From Actinomadura flavalba DSM 45200 (lineage in GTDB: Bacteria; Actinomycetota; Actinomycetes; Streptosporangiales; Streptosporangiaceae): a stretch of 64,000 nt of DNA. The stretch spans positions 744,001 to 808,000 of the forward strand of contig NZ_KB894093.1 of assembly GCF_000374305.1 (NCBI RefSeq), in the 5' to 3' direction. Under the pieces are notes generated by a model. It was not told the DNA's origin and did no database searches. It was given only the letters and a program-made list of their open reading frames with translations. Within the stretch, counting starts at the first letter, position 1, and every line of letters begins with the position of its first letter. Shown one piece after another: positions 40,560 through 49,641 of the stretch. A program made the position numbers and the translations under genes.

Positions 40560-43500
40560 GTGAGCACGGTCATCGTTCGGCGCGGCGAGCGGCGCAAGCC
40601 GCCGGCGATGCCCCGCGGCGAGATTCTGCTGGAATCGCCGCCCGAGCTGCCCGAACTGATCCCGCAGGGCTTCCAGGCCGTCATGACCTACCTGCCGATG
40701 CTCGCCGGATCGGGCGCCATGGTCATGATGATGGCCGGACGCGGCGGCGGCACCATGCAGTACGTCGCGGGCGGCATGTTCGCGGTGTCGATGTTCGGCA
40801 TGATGCTCGGCCAGGTCGGACGCGGCAGCGGCGAGCGCAAGGTCAAGCTGAACAACGCCCGCACCGACTATCTGCGCTACCTCGGCCAGGTCCGGCGCAA
40901 GGTCCGCAAGGCCGCCCAGCAGCAGCGCGAGGCGCTGGAGTGGAGCAGCCCCGACCCCGGCTCGCTGTGGTCCCTGGTGATGAGCGCCCGGCTGTGGGAG
41001 CGGCGCCCGTCCGACGACGACTTCGGCCAGATCCGCATCGGCACCGGCCCGCAGAAGCTCGCCGTCCAGCTCATCGCCCCCGAGACCAAGCCCATCGAGG
41101 ACCTGGAGCCCATGACGGCGGGCGCGCTGCGCCGCTTCATGCGCACCCACGCCAACGTCCCGGCGCTGCCGATCGCCGCGTCGATGCGCTCCTTCTCCCG
41201 GATCGTCCCGCAGGGCGACCCCGAGGCCGTCTACGGCATGATCCGCGCGATGCTCACGCAGCTCGCCGCATTCCACTCCCCCGACGACGTCCGCATCGCC
41301 GTGTGCGCGTCGCGGCAGCGGATGCCGTGGTGGCAGTGGGTCAAGTGGCTGCCGCACAACCACCACCCCACCGAGCACGACGCCGCCGGGCCGGTGCGCC
41401 TGATGAGCGAGAGCATGGCGACGCTGGAGGCGATGTTCGGCCCCGAGGTGAAGGACCGTCCGCGGTTCTCCCCCGGCCTGTCCCAGGACGATCTGCCCTA
41501 CTACGTCATCATCATGGACGGCGGCCAGGCGTCCTACGACTCCCAGCTCGCCGCCGACGGCATCGAGGGCGTCTGCGTCATCGACCTCACCGGCTCGGTC
41601 GCGCCGACGCACGAGCAGACGATGCTGCGCCTCAACGTCACGTCCGAGCGCGTCGACCGCATCACCAAGGACCGCACCGGCAAGGACGTCGGCACCCGCA
41701 TCTGCAAGCCGGACGGCATCACGCTCCAGCAGGCCGAGGCGCTGGCCCGGCAGCTCGCGCCGCTGCGCACCAGCACGACGGCCGGGCCGGAGGAGGACGC
41801 GCTGGCCGGGGCGACGACCGTCACCTCGCTGCTCGGCATCGACGACCCGTTCCAGGTCGACCCGAACGTGCTGTGGCGGCCCCGCGCGCCCCGCAACCGG
41901 CTGCGCGTCCCGATCGGCGTCGATCCGGAGGGACGCCCCGTCCACCTGGACATCAAGGAGTCGGCGCAGGGCGGCATGGGCCCGCACGGCCTGTGCATCG
42001 GCGCGACCGGCTCGGGCAAGTCCGAGGCGCTGCGCACGCTGGTGCTCGGCCTGGCGGTGACGCACTCGTCGGAGGTGCTGAACTTCGTCCTGGTCGACTT
42101 CAAGGGCGGCGCGACGTTCCTCGGGATGGACCAGCTCCGGCACGTCGCGGCCGTCATCACCAACCTGGAGGACGAGCTTCCCCTCGTCGACCGCATGTAC
42201 GACGCGCTGCACGGCGAGATGGTGCGGCGGCAGGAGTTCCTGCGCGCGGCGGGGAACTACGCCTCGCTGCGCGACTACGAGAAGGCCCGCGAGCAGGGCG
42301 CCGACCTGAAGCCGATGCCGACGCTGTTCCTCGTCCTGGACGAATTCTCCGAGCTGCTGTCGGCCAAGCCGGAGTTCGCCGACCTGTTCGTCATGATCGG
42401 CCGCCTCGGCCGCTCGCTCGGCGTGCACATCCTGCTGGCCTCGCAGCGCCTGGAGGAGGGCAAGCTGCGCGGCCTGGACACGCACCTGTCGTACCGGATC
42501 GGCCTGCGGACGTTCTCCGCGCAGGAGTCGCGGGTGGTGCTCGGCGTCCCGGACGCCTACGAGCTGCCGTCCGCGCCGGGCCACGGCTACATGAAGTTCG
42601 GCACCGAGACGATGACGCGGTTCCGCGCGGCGTACGTGTCCGGCCCGGCCAACGAGGACCTCCAGCCGAAGAGGAAGGCGGGGGCGCAGGTCGTCCGGCA
42701 GGTGGTGCCCTACATTCCGGACTACATCGCGCCGCGCGTCATCGAGGAGGCCGAGCAGGCGCAGGAGAGCGGCGACGGCGACGCCAAGGCGACGCTGTTC
42801 GACGTCGTGGTGAAGCAGCTCGAAGGGCACGGCCCGCCGCCGCACGAGATCTGGCTTCCGCCGCTGGACGCGCCCTCGACGCTGGACGAGCTGCTCCCCT
42901 CCCTCGCGGTCGTGCCCGGCCTCGGCCTCACCACCCAGCATGACGGCTGGCGCAACCGGCTGCACGCCGTCGTCGGCATTGTGGACAAGCCGTTCGAGCA
43001 GCGCCGCGACCCCATGTACGTCGACCTGACGGCGGCGGCCGGCAACGTCGGCATCGCGGGCACGCCGCAGGGCGGCAAGTCGACGATGCTGCGCACGCTG
43101 ATCGCGTCGCTGGCGATGACGCACACGCCGCAGCAGGTGCAGTTCTACTGCCTGGACTTCGGCGGCGGCACGCTCGCCGCGTTCGACGGCCTGCCGCACG
43201 TCGGCGGCGTCGCCAACCGGCTCGACTCCGACCGGGTGCGCCGCACGGTCGCCGAGGTGACGTCGCTGCTGGAGCGCCGCGAGCGCGAGTTCGCCGAGCG
43301 CGGCATCGACTCGATGGGCACCTACCGGCGGATGCGGGCGTCCGGGGAGCTGACCGGCGACGGCTACGGCGACGTGTTCCTCGTCGTGGACGGCTGGATG
43401 ACGCTCCGGCAGGACTTCGAGAACCTGGAACCGACGCTCACCGACCTCACCGCGCGCGGTCTCGGCTACGGCATCCACGTCGTCGCGACCGTGAACAAGT

Positions 43501-44513
43501 GGTCGGAGTTCCGGATGAACATCCGCGACCTGTGGGGCACGAAGCTGGAGCTGCGGCTCGGCGACCCCTACGAGTCGGAGATCGACCGCAAGCTCGCCGG
43601 GAACGTCCCGGAGGGCAAGGCGGGACGCGGCCTCACCCGCGACGGCCACCACTTCCTGGCCGCGCTGCCCCGGCTGGACGGCGAGCAGGACCCCGAGTCG
43701 ATGGCGGACGGCGTCAAGAAGCTCGTCGCGGCCGTGGCCGGGAACTGGCAGGGCCAGGGGGCGCCGAAGGTGCGGATGCTGCCGTCGGAGCTGGCGGCGG
43801 CGTCGCTGCCGGAGCCGAGCGAGACCGGGCACCGCATCCCGATCGGGATCGACGAGGACGGGCTGGCCCCCGTCTACCTGGACTTCTCCACCGAGTCGCA
43901 CTTCATGGTCATCGGTGACACCGAGTGCGGCAAGTCGAACCTGCTGCGCGGCATCACCAAGGGCATCATCGACCGGTACACGCCCGAGCAGGCCCGGATG
44001 ATCTTCATCGACTACCGGCGGGCGCTGCTCGACGCGGCCAACACCGACCACCGCATCGGGTACGCGGCGTCGTCGGCGGCGGCGGGCGGCCTGGTGAAGG
44101 ACATCGTCGGCGCGTTGCAGGGCCGGCTGCCCCCGGCCGACCTCACGCCCGACCAGCTCCGCGACCGGTCCTGGTGGAAGGGCCCCGACCTCTACCTGAT
44201 CATCGACGACTACGACCTGGTCGCGACGTCGGGCAACCCGGTGACGCAGCTCGTGGAGCTGCTGCCGCAGGCCCGCGACATCGGCCTGCACGTCATCGTG
44301 TCCCGCGCGTTCGGCGGCGCCGGACGCGCCATGTACGACCCGATCCTCCAGCGCATCAAGGAGATGGGCTCTCCCGCGCTGCTGATGTCCGGTAACAAGG
44401 ACGAGGGCGTCCTGTTCGGCAACATCAAGGGCCATCCGCTGCCGCCCGGCCGCGGGTACCTGGTCGACCGCCGTTCCGGCACGCGCCTCGTCCAGACCGC
44501 CCACCACGAATGA
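40560..44513 (+). CDS. eccC: type VII secretion ATPase EccC, three FtsK domains in one chain
   Basis: 1317 residues. Two membrane spans lie at ~40-95 (MTYLPMLAGSGAMVMMM, QYVAGGMFAVSMFGMMLG). Three FtsK/SpoIIIE ATPase domains have Walker A near residue 480 (GATGSGKSE), 835 (GTPQGGKST) and 1119 (GDTECGKSN). Domain 1 has a full Walker B (LFLVLDEFSEL). Domains 2 (FLVVDGWMTL) and 3 (YLIIDDYDLV) lack the usual Glu, as in characterised EccC, where the rear domains bind substrate signals. It is a single chain rather than EccCa/EccCb. GTG 40560 after AGGAGGA. Confidence 0.95.
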   Translation: MSTVIVRRGERRKPPAMPRGEILLESPPELPELIPQGFQAVMTYLPMLAGSGAMVMMMAGRGGGTMQYVAGGMFAVSMFGMMLGQVGRGSGERKVKLNNARTDYLRYLGQVRRKVRKAAQQQREALEWSSPDPGSLWSLVMSARLWERRPSDDDFGQIRIGTGPQKLAVQLIAPETKPIEDLEPMTAGALRRFMRTHANVPALPIAASMRSFSRIVPQGDPEAVYGMIRAMLTQLAAFHSPDDVRIAVCASRQRMPWWQWVKWLPHNHHPTEHDAAGPVRLMSESMATLEAMFGPEVKDRPRFSPGLSQDDLPYYVIIMDGGQASYDSQLAADGIEGVCVIDLTGSVAPTHEQTMLRLNVTSERVDRITKDRTGKDVGTRICKPDGITLQQAEALARQLAPLRTSTTAGPEEDALAGATTVTSLLGIDDPFQVDPNVLWRPRAPRNRLRVPIGVDPEGRPVHLDIKESAQGGMGPHGLCIGATGSGKSEALRTLVLGLAVTHSSEVLNFVLVDFKGGATFLGMDQLRHVAAVITNLEDELPLVDRMYDALHGEMVRRQEFLRAAGNYASLRDYEKAREQGADLKPMPTLFLVLDEFSELLSAKPEFADLFVMIGRLGRSLGVHILLASQRLEEGKLRGLDTHLSYRIGLRTFSAQESRVVLGVPDAYELPSAPGHGYMKFGTETMTRFRAAYVSGPANEDLQPKRKAGAQVVRQVVPYIPDYIAPRVIEEAEQAQESGDGDAKATLFDVVVKQLEGHGPPPHEIWLPPLDAPSTLDELLPSLAVVPGLGLTTQHDGWRNRLHAVVGIVDKPFEQRRDPMYVDLTAAAGNVGIAGTPQGGKSTMLRTLIASLAMTHTPQQVQFYCLDFGGGTLAAFDGLPHVGGVANRLDSDRVRRTVAEVTSLLERREREFAERGIDSMGTYRRMRASGELTGDGYGDVFLVVDGWMTLRQDFENLEPTLTDLTARGLGYGIHVVATVNKWSEFRMNIRDLWGTKLELRLGDPYESEIDRKLAGNVPEGKAGRGLTRDGHHFLAALPRLDGEQDPESMADGVKKLVAAVAGNWQGQGAPKVRMLPSELAAASLPEPSETGHRIPIGIDEDGLAPVYLDFSTESHFMVIGDTECGKSNLLRGITKGIIDRYTPEQARMIFIDYRRALLDAANTDHRIGYAASSAAAGGLVKDIVGALQGRLPPADLTPDQLRDRSWWKGPDLYLIIDDYDLVATSGNPVTQLVELLPQARDIGLHVIVSRAFGGAGRAMYDPILQRIKEMGSPALLMSGNKDEGVLFGNIKGHPLPPGRGYLVDRRSGTRLVQTAHHE

Positions 44514-44543
44514 CACGCCTCCCGCTCGGAAAGGTCAGCACGC

Positions 44544-45026
44544 ATGGCGGAATTCAGCCTCGGACCCGGCTTCGAAGCGTTCCAGCGCGACATGGAACGG
44601 CAGATGGGCGACTTCGCCAAGATGCAGGAGGCGATCAAGGCGGCGGTCGGCCGGGGCGAGGCCGCCGACGGCCGCGTCGTCGCCGAGTTCCGTAGCGAGG
44701 GCGGCCTGACCCGCCTCGACCTCGACCCGCGCGCCCTGCGGCTCCCGGCGGCCGAGCTGAGCGGGGCGATCCAGACGGCGGTCAACGCGGCGTCGGCCGA
44801 TCTCCAGGCTCAGATCCAGGCGGCGAGCACCGCGATGTTCACCCCGACCGGCGACCCGGAGCAGCCGCTCGACCCGGCCAAGGCGCTCGAATCGCTCGAC
44901 AAGCTGTCCAACGGGTTCGCGGGTCAGCTCCGCACCCTCGCCAAAGAGCTGGGCGTGCAGCAGCAGCGCGCCAAGGAGGCGATGGACCAGTACCGGGGCC
45001 CGGGTTCCCCGGGCGCGCCGCGCTGA
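44544..45026 (+). CDS. second YbaB/EbfC-family protein
   Basis: 160 residues, ATG 44544, 30 bp after eccC and co-directional. Helix 1 (MERQMGDFAKMQEAIKAAVG), then ADGRVVAEFRSEGGLTRLDLD and the two-helix C-terminal arm. Paralogous to the YbaB protein at 39874-40299 (shared DLDPRALR). Two such proteins around one eccC suggest a conserved role in the secretion system. Confidence 0.8.
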   Translation: MAEFSLGPGFEAFQRDMERQMGDFAKMQEAIKAAVGRGEAADGRVVAEFRSEGGLTRLDLDPRALRLPAAELSGAIQTAVNAASADLQAQIQAASTAMFTPTGDPEQPLDPAKALESLDKLSNGFAGQLRTLAKELGVQQQRAKEAMDQYRGPGSPGAPR

Positions 45027-45033
45027 ACGCGAG

Positions 45034-45061
45034 AACGCCCGCCGCGTGCGCGGCGGGCGTT
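45034..45061. terminator. bidirectional terminator after eccC operon
   Basis: Perfect 12-bp stem AACGCCCGCCGC / GCGGCGGGCGTT with a GTGC tetraloop, between convergent genes ending at 45026 and 45066. Confidence 0.85.
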
Positions 45062-45065
45062 CGCG

Positions 45066-46367
45066 TCAGCGGTCCCAGGGCGGAGGCAGCTCGTCCTCCT
45101 TCTTGGTCCCGGTCGGGGTGTCGGTCTGCGACGAGTACGCGGGCGGCTTGTCGCCGCCGTAGTTGACGGTCTCGGTGTGCTTGTAGACGTCGCCGCCCAT
45201 CACCTGGCCGCTCTCGTAGCCGTCGACCTTCCCGGCGCCGGTCTCGAAGTTGTGCTCCCCGTTGACGCCGAACTTCACGCCGCCGTTGGGCAGTGAGACC
45301 GACGGCTGCGGCGCGCCGCCCTGCGGCGTGGCCGGGGTGTGGGAGCCGGGGGTCTGGAGGCCCGCGTTGGCGCCGTACTTCATCGAGCCGTCGCTGCCGC
45401 GCCCGATGCCGTCCTCGTCGGTGTACTCGACGTTGCCGCCCGCCGTGACGCCGCTGGCGGTGTGCTTGCCCTGGTAGGACAGGTCGCCGCCGGCGAAGCC
45501 GTGGTCGCCGTACTTCACGTGGCCGCCGACGGTGTGCTCGGTGCCGCCCGCGTCGAACGTCGCGCCGCCGCCGACGTTCCAGGTGTGGTTGGCGTTGCGG
45601 TCGGCGTCCAGGTCGATCGCGCCGACGGGCGTCTTGCTGCCGGGGGGCATGACGCCCGGCGTCCGGCGGAAGCTCAGCGCCGCGTTCACGGCGTTCTGCC
45701 CCAGGTTGGCCAGCGCCGCCGCCGAGCCGGTCGCCTGCGCCTGCCGGAAGTCGGTGAGGGCCTGGTCGTTGCCGTTCATCTGCTGGCCGACGGCGGCGGC
45801 CATCGAGCCGCCCTGGAAGACGACGGCCGCGAGCTGCGCCGCACCGGCGAGGACGCCCGTGGCGACCAGCGTGATCGTCGCGCAGGTGCCCGCGATGGCC
45901 ATGCACGTCGCGGTGATGCCCGCCGTGATGAGGCCCGCCGCCGCGGCGGCCGCGACGACGGCCAGCCCGGCCAGGAACGTTCCCATCCCCACCGCGAACA
46001 CCGCGAAGACGAACAGCGCCCACGCGAACACCAGCAGCGCGACGCTCACCGCCTCGCAGAACGTCCGCATGATGTCGAGCTGGGTGCAGAACTCCTCGAC
46101 CTTGGCCGCGTACGCCGTGCGGTCCTCGGCCGTCCAGTCCTGCGCGGAGACGGCGGCGAGCGACTGGCGGTACTCCTGCGCGGTCTCGCCGAGCTTGTCG
46201 GCGGCCTCGCCCCACTTCTGCGACGCGGTCTCCAGCGTCAGCGGGTTGCCCTTGGCCGTCCGGAACTGGAAGCCGATCATGACGGCGGGCGGCAGGATGA
46301 ACTGGGCGAGGTCGGTTTCGAGCTGGGCGGTGCCCATGAGCGTGTTGTACGAGTTGAACGCGGTCAC
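45066..46367 (-). CDS. WXG100-like membrane protein with Gly-rich beta-repeat tail
   Basis: 433 residues. The N-terminal ~100 residues are helical with a WXG-like SAQDWTAEDRTAY turn. Residues ~104-190 are a very hydrophobic, Ala-rich stretch (three to four membrane helices). A helical linker follows to ~235. Residues 255-400 consist of short Gly/Asn/Asp-turn beta strands (FDAGGTEHTVGGHVKYG, FAGGDLSYQGKH, VTAGGNVEY) before a Pro-rich end. The tail resembles a small beta-barrel or beta-solenoid. No toxin domain recognised. Paired with the ESX-like protein at 46375, 7 bp upstream. A T7SS effector or surface protein is the best guess. Confidence 0.72.
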   Translation of the reverse strand: MTAFNSYNTLMGTAQLETDLAQFILPPAVMIGFQFRTAKGNPLTLETASQKWGEAADKLGETAQEYRQSLAAVSAQDWTAEDRTAYAAKVEEFCTQLDIMRTFCEAVSVALLVFAWALFVFAVFAVGMGTFLAGLAVVAAAAAAGLITAGITATCMAIAGTCATITLVATGVLAGAAQLAAVVFQGGSMAAAVGQQMNGNDQALTDFRQAQATGSAAALANLGQNAVNAALSFRRTPGVMPPGSKTPVGAIDLDADRNANHTWNVGGGATFDAGGTEHTVGGHVKYGDHGFAGGDLSYQGKHTASGVTAGGNVEYTDEDGIGRGSDGSMKYGANAGLQTPGSHTPATPQGGAPQPSVSLPNGGVKFGVNGEHNFETGAGKVDGYESGQVMGGDVYKHTETVNYGGDKPPAYSSQTDTPTGTKKEDELPPPWDR

Positions 46368-46374
46368 GGCGCCC

Positions 46375-46677
46375 TCACACGGTCCGGATCGTGCTGGCGT
46401 CCTCGGACGCCGCGTAGGTCTTGGCGGTCGCGTCGATGCGCTTGGCGTAGCCCGCGAGCATCTCCAGGTGCGTGTTCAGGTCCTCGTAGGCGAACTGGAG
46501 GGCCATCGGGTACGCCATGCCGGCCATCGTCCCGGTGATGCTGAAGTCGCCGCCCTCCAGCGTCCCGCCGGTGTTGAGCAGGTCGCGGGCGGCGTTCAGC
46601 GGTGTGTGCACGGTCGTCGTCAGGTCCTGGCCGTGCTTGGCGATGCGCGCCGGATTGATCTGGAGAGGCGGGCCCAT
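46375..46677 (-). CDS. ESX-type helical partner protein
   Basis: 100 residues with two helices (INPARIAKHGQDLTTTVHTP and FAYEDLNTHLEMLAGYAKRI) joined by a Gly-rich loop without a clear WXG. Length and layout fit a WXG100-like protein. ATG 46677. It precedes the beta-repeat protein with 7 bp between them, so it is its likely secretion partner. Confidence 0.75.
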   Translation of the reverse strand: MGPPLQINPARIAKHGQDLTTTVHTPLNAARDLLNTGGTLEGGDFSITGTMAGMAYPMALQFAYEDLNTHLEMLAGYAKRIDATAKTYAASEDASTIRTV

Positions 46678-46828
46678 ACGTGGCCTTTCGTGAGCGGGGG
46701 GACGGTACGCGTCTTTTGATCGCTGCGGGACGCCGGAAGTTCGCGGCCCGGGACGGGTCGACCGGGGAGCCATCACCCGTTCCGGCAGGATAGGGGGAGA
46801 GACCGGGCAGTGTCCCCTGGATCGGACG

Positions 46829-47470
46829 TCAGGTCGCGTTGCGGAGCGTCCACAGCAGCGGGAAGGCGAGGACGAACGCCCGCCGCTGCGGGTCCGCGTC
46901 GGCGGTGAAGCGCAGGTCGAACGTGCCGCCGCCGCTGAACCGGCTCTGCCAGGTCAGTTCGGCGAGGGGCGCGCCGTCCGGGGCGTCGAGGTTCCAGGCG
47001 CGGCGTCCGTCGTCGGCCTGGAGGTCGCCCTCGGTCATGTACCGGCGTCCGCCGTAGGTGAGGACGACCTGGGCGGCCGGGCGGTCCCACGCGTCCAGGA
47101 GGCGGGGCACGCCCTGCCCGATCGTTCCCCGGAAGCCGGACTTGTCGTCGTCCAGGCGGCCCAGCGCGGTGCCGTCCGGGGAGACGAGGTAGACCGGTGC
47201 GGCGTGGTGCCCGACCGTGCCCGGCGGCGGCGTGAAGTCGGGCCGGTCGACGTAGTGCAGCAGCGCGCCGTCCGGCCGGGTGACGGCGAGGCACAGGCGC
47301 GGCGAGCCGCCGCCGGGCAGGCCGCCGAGCCAGCGCGACAGCGTTCCCTTGCGCTGCCCGGCGACCTGGTCGGCGCGGGCGAGCGGGACGCCGTCCGGGC
47401 CGGTGATGGTGAAATGGGGCTGCGCGGAGCCCTGCTCGTAGCGGAGCGCGGGGGCGGTGAACAGGTCCAT
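46829..47470 (-). CDS. scramblase/LURP-one-like beta-barrel protein
   Basis: 213 residues, beta-rich, no signal peptide. HFTITGPDGVPLARA, YLVSPDGTALGRLDDDKSGF and EGDLQADDGRRAWNLDAPDG fit the repeated D-x-x-G strands of the phospholipid-scramblase/LURP-one fold, ending with a hydrophobic segment (AFVLAFPLLWTL). Bacterial members have no settled function. ATG 47470, divergent from the second mycosin. Confidence 0.6.
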   Translation of the reverse strand: MDLFTAPALRYEQGSAQPHFTITGPDGVPLARADQVAGQRKGTLSRWLGGLPGGGSPRLCLAVTRPDGALLHYVDRPDFTPPPGTVGHHAAPVYLVSPDGTALGRLDDDKSGFRGTIGQGVPRLLDAWDRPAAQVVLTYGGRRYMTEGDLQADDGRRAWNLDAPDGAPLAELTWQSRFSGGGTFDLRFTADADPQRRAFVLAFPLLWTLRNAT

Positions 47471-47559
47471 CGCACCACCGTACGGAGCGCTTCGGGCGGA
47501 GTGTCACTCCTGTACCGTTCGTCCTTGACCCGTGAACCCCGCCGTGGAGGTCCGAGGAG

Positions 47560-48762
47560 ATGAGGTGGACGGCCCTCGCCGTGGTCGCCGGATGCGTGCT
47601 GCCGTTCGCCTCCGCGCCGGTCGCGCAGGCGGCACCGCCGCAGCAGTGCCGGCCGGAGCGGGGCAACGTCTCCCGGCAGATGCTCGACGAGAACCCCGAC
47701 CTGCGGTGGTGGCAGCAGGTCATCAACCTGAGCGCCGCGCATGAGACGGCGACGGGCAAGGGCGTCCGCGTCGCCGTGGTGGACAGCGGCGTCAACTACG
47801 TGAACCCGCAGTTGCGCGGGCAGGTCCTCAAGGGCGCCGACGTCAGCGCGACCAACGCCTACGACTGCATCGGGCACGGCACCGCCGTCGCGGGCCTGAT
47901 CGCCGCGAAGCGAGGCGTGTCGCCCTTCTACGGCGTCGCCCCCGAAGCGAAGATCATCCCGGTGAAGTTCGCCGCGTCCGCGCAGGCCAACGACTCCGGG
48001 CTGGCCGCCAAGGGCATCGACGCGGCCGTCCGGCTCGGCGCCGACGTGATCAACATCTCGACCCAGTCGATCTCCGACGACCCCCGGCTGCGCACGGCCG
48101 TGCAGAAGGCCCTGGAGAAGAACATCCCGGTCGTCGCGGCGGCGGGCAACCTGGACGTCGAGAACGGCCAGGTCCCCGAGCCGATGTACCCGGGCGCCTA
48201 CCCCGGCGTGATCACGGTCGGCGCGGTGGACGCGTCCGGCAAGATCACCACGTTCTCCAACCCGAAGACGCCGGTGACGGTCATCGCCCCGGGCATCGGC
48301 GTCGTCACGACCAGCGCCGACGGCGTCTGGATCAGCAAGGACGGCACCAGCTTCGCCACCCCGATCGTCGCGGGCGTCGTCGCGCTCATGAAGCAGGCCC
48401 ATCCCGAGCTGACGCCCGCGCAGATCAAGACCCGGCTGGAGCGCACGGCCGACGGCGGCAAGGGCGCGGGCAGCGGCGCGGGCATGGTGAACCCGTCCGA
48501 GGCGGTGAACGCGGTCCTGACCGACGACGGCAGCGGCCCCCAGTCCGGCGCCCTCACCCCGGTGACGATCATCGGCCCGGACCGCGCCGACCCCCGCACC
48601 CGCACCATCGCCCTCGGCATCGCCGGTGGCGGCGTCGCGGCGGCGGCGCTCGTCGCGGCGGCGGGCCTGCTCTACCCGCACGGCAGGCGGCGCCGCTGGA
48701 AGCCGGGCCGCGCCGTCGTCGAGGTCGACCAGGACGCCCCGGTGGAGCGCCGCTTCCGCTGA
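47560..48762 (+). CDS. mycP: second mycosin, type VII secretion protease
   Basis: 400 residues. Signal peptide ends about APVAQA (24). Triad Asp75 (VVDSG), His106 (GHGTAVAG), Ser264 (GTSFATPIVAG), oxyanion Asn197 (AAAGN). Cys30 and Cys103 could form a disulfide. C-terminal span IALGIAGGGVAAAALVAAAGLL and a basic tail. The AGGAG site lies just before ATG 47560. Shorter tail and a canonical GTSFATP box distinguish it from the mycosin at 32346, so the two may serve different ESX complexes or substrates. Confidence 0.92.
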   Translation: MRWTALAVVAGCVLPFASAPVAQAAPPQQCRPERGNVSRQMLDENPDLRWWQQVINLSAAHETATGKGVRVAVVDSGVNYVNPQLRGQVLKGADVSATNAYDCIGHGTAVAGLIAAKRGVSPFYGVAPEAKIIPVKFAASAQANDSGLAAKGIDAAVRLGADVINISTQSISDDPRLRTAVQKALEKNIPVVAAAGNLDVENGQVPEPMYPGAYPGVITVGAVDASGKITTFSNPKTPVTVIAPGIGVVTTSADGVWISKDGTSFATPIVAGVVALMKQAHPELTPAQIKTRLERTADGGKGAGSGAGMVNPSEAVNAVLTDDGSGPQSGALTPVTIIGPDRADPRTRTIALGIAGGGVAAAALVAAAGLLYPHGRRRRWKPGRAVVEVDQDAPVERRFR

Positions 48763-48862
48763 TCCGCACGGCACCGGGGCGCGCCGCGCTGCGTCGAAAG
48801 CGGGAGCGAACGCCGATATCTCCGGCATCGCTGCACGCCCCACCCCGGTAAGGAGCACGGTC

Positions 48863-49192
48863 ATGCCCATCTCCCGACGCGCCGCGACGGTGTCGCTCGC
48901 CGCCGCCCTCTGCTTCGGCGGCATCCTCAGCGCGGCCCCCGGCTGCACGACCAACAAGTGCGTGAACAACACGTGCACGGTCACGTTCAAGGACGGGGCG
49001 CGCTCGACGACGCTGGGCGCGCTCAACGACACCAGGGTCGAGATGATGGGCGTGCGCGGCGACCAGGTGATGGTCCGCGTCGGCGGCGCGCAGGGCGTGG
49101 CCACGCGCGGGCAGACGACGCGGATCGGGCTCTTCCGGGTGACCCCCGAGATCGTCTCCGACACCGAGGTCAAGCTGAAGGTCTCCCGCTAG
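48863..49192 (+). CDS. small secreted or lipid-anchored protein
   Basis: 109 residues. Signal segment RRAATVSLAAALCFGGILSAAPGC; the Cys at APGC is a marginal lipobox. The mature part has closely spaced cysteines (CTTNKCVNNTC) and a beta-rich body (TRVEMMGVRGDQVMVRVGG). AAGGAG lies 7 nt before the ATG at 48863. No family recognised; follows mycP on the same strand by 100 bp. Confidence 0.7.
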   Translation: MPISRRAATVSLAAALCFGGILSAAPGCTTNKCVNNTCTVTFKDGARSTTLGALNDTRVEMMGVRGDQVMVRVGGAQGVATRGQTTRIGLFRVTPEIVSDTEVKLKVSR

Positions 49193-49204
49193 ACCCCCGG
49201 AACG

Positions 49205-49250
49205 CGACGGACCCCGCCCCTCCCGGTGGCGGGAGACGCGGGGTCCGTCG
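49205..49250. terminator. bidirectional terminator
   Basis: Perfect 13-bp stem CGACGGACCCCGC / GCGGGGTCCGTCG with an inner TCCCG/CGGGA pairing, between convergent genes. Confidence 0.85.
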
Positions 49251-49268
49251 GGGGAACGGCCGGGCCGA

Positions 49269-49577
49269 TCAGATGGCGACGTCGAGCGCCGCCACCTCCC
49301 CGGTCTTCGCGGTGATCGCGTTGTCGACGCTGACGCCTCCCGCCGCGAGCACGCGGACCGTCCAGTCGCCGTCGGCGGCGAAGAACCGGAAGACGCCCTC
49401 GTCGCCCGTCACGACCTCGGCGGTGAACTCACCGGTCGAGTCGAGCAGGCGGGCGTAGGCGCTGGACACGGGCGAGCCATCACGCGTGACGGTGCCCTGG
49501 ATGACGGCTTCGTTGGCCAGGTCGACGGTCGCGGGAAGATGCGCCGTCTGCGCGGGCGCTGCGCAGCCCTGAGTCAT
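49269..49577 (-). CDS. sseC: DUF1416 protein, SseC-like
   Basis: 102 residues, carboxypeptidase-regulatory-like beta sandwich (AVIQGTVTRDGSPVSSAYARL, EGVFRFFAADGDWTVRVLA). Members of DUF1416 (SseC in mycobacteria) are always found next to a CysA-type sulfurtransferase, as here. Role in sulfur transfer unproven. ATG 49577 (MTQGCAAPAQ). Confidence 0.88.
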   Translation of the reverse strand: MTQGCAAPAQTAHLPATVDLANEAVIQGTVTRDGSPVSSAYARLLDSTGEFTAEVVTGDEGVFRFFAADGDWTVRVLAAGGVSVDNAITAKTGEVAALDVAI

Positions 49578-49641
49578 GTCGTTGCCTCCTTCTCCGCCTG
49601 GCACGGCGGGACGAACTCCGCGGAACGCGGGGAAAAGGGTC

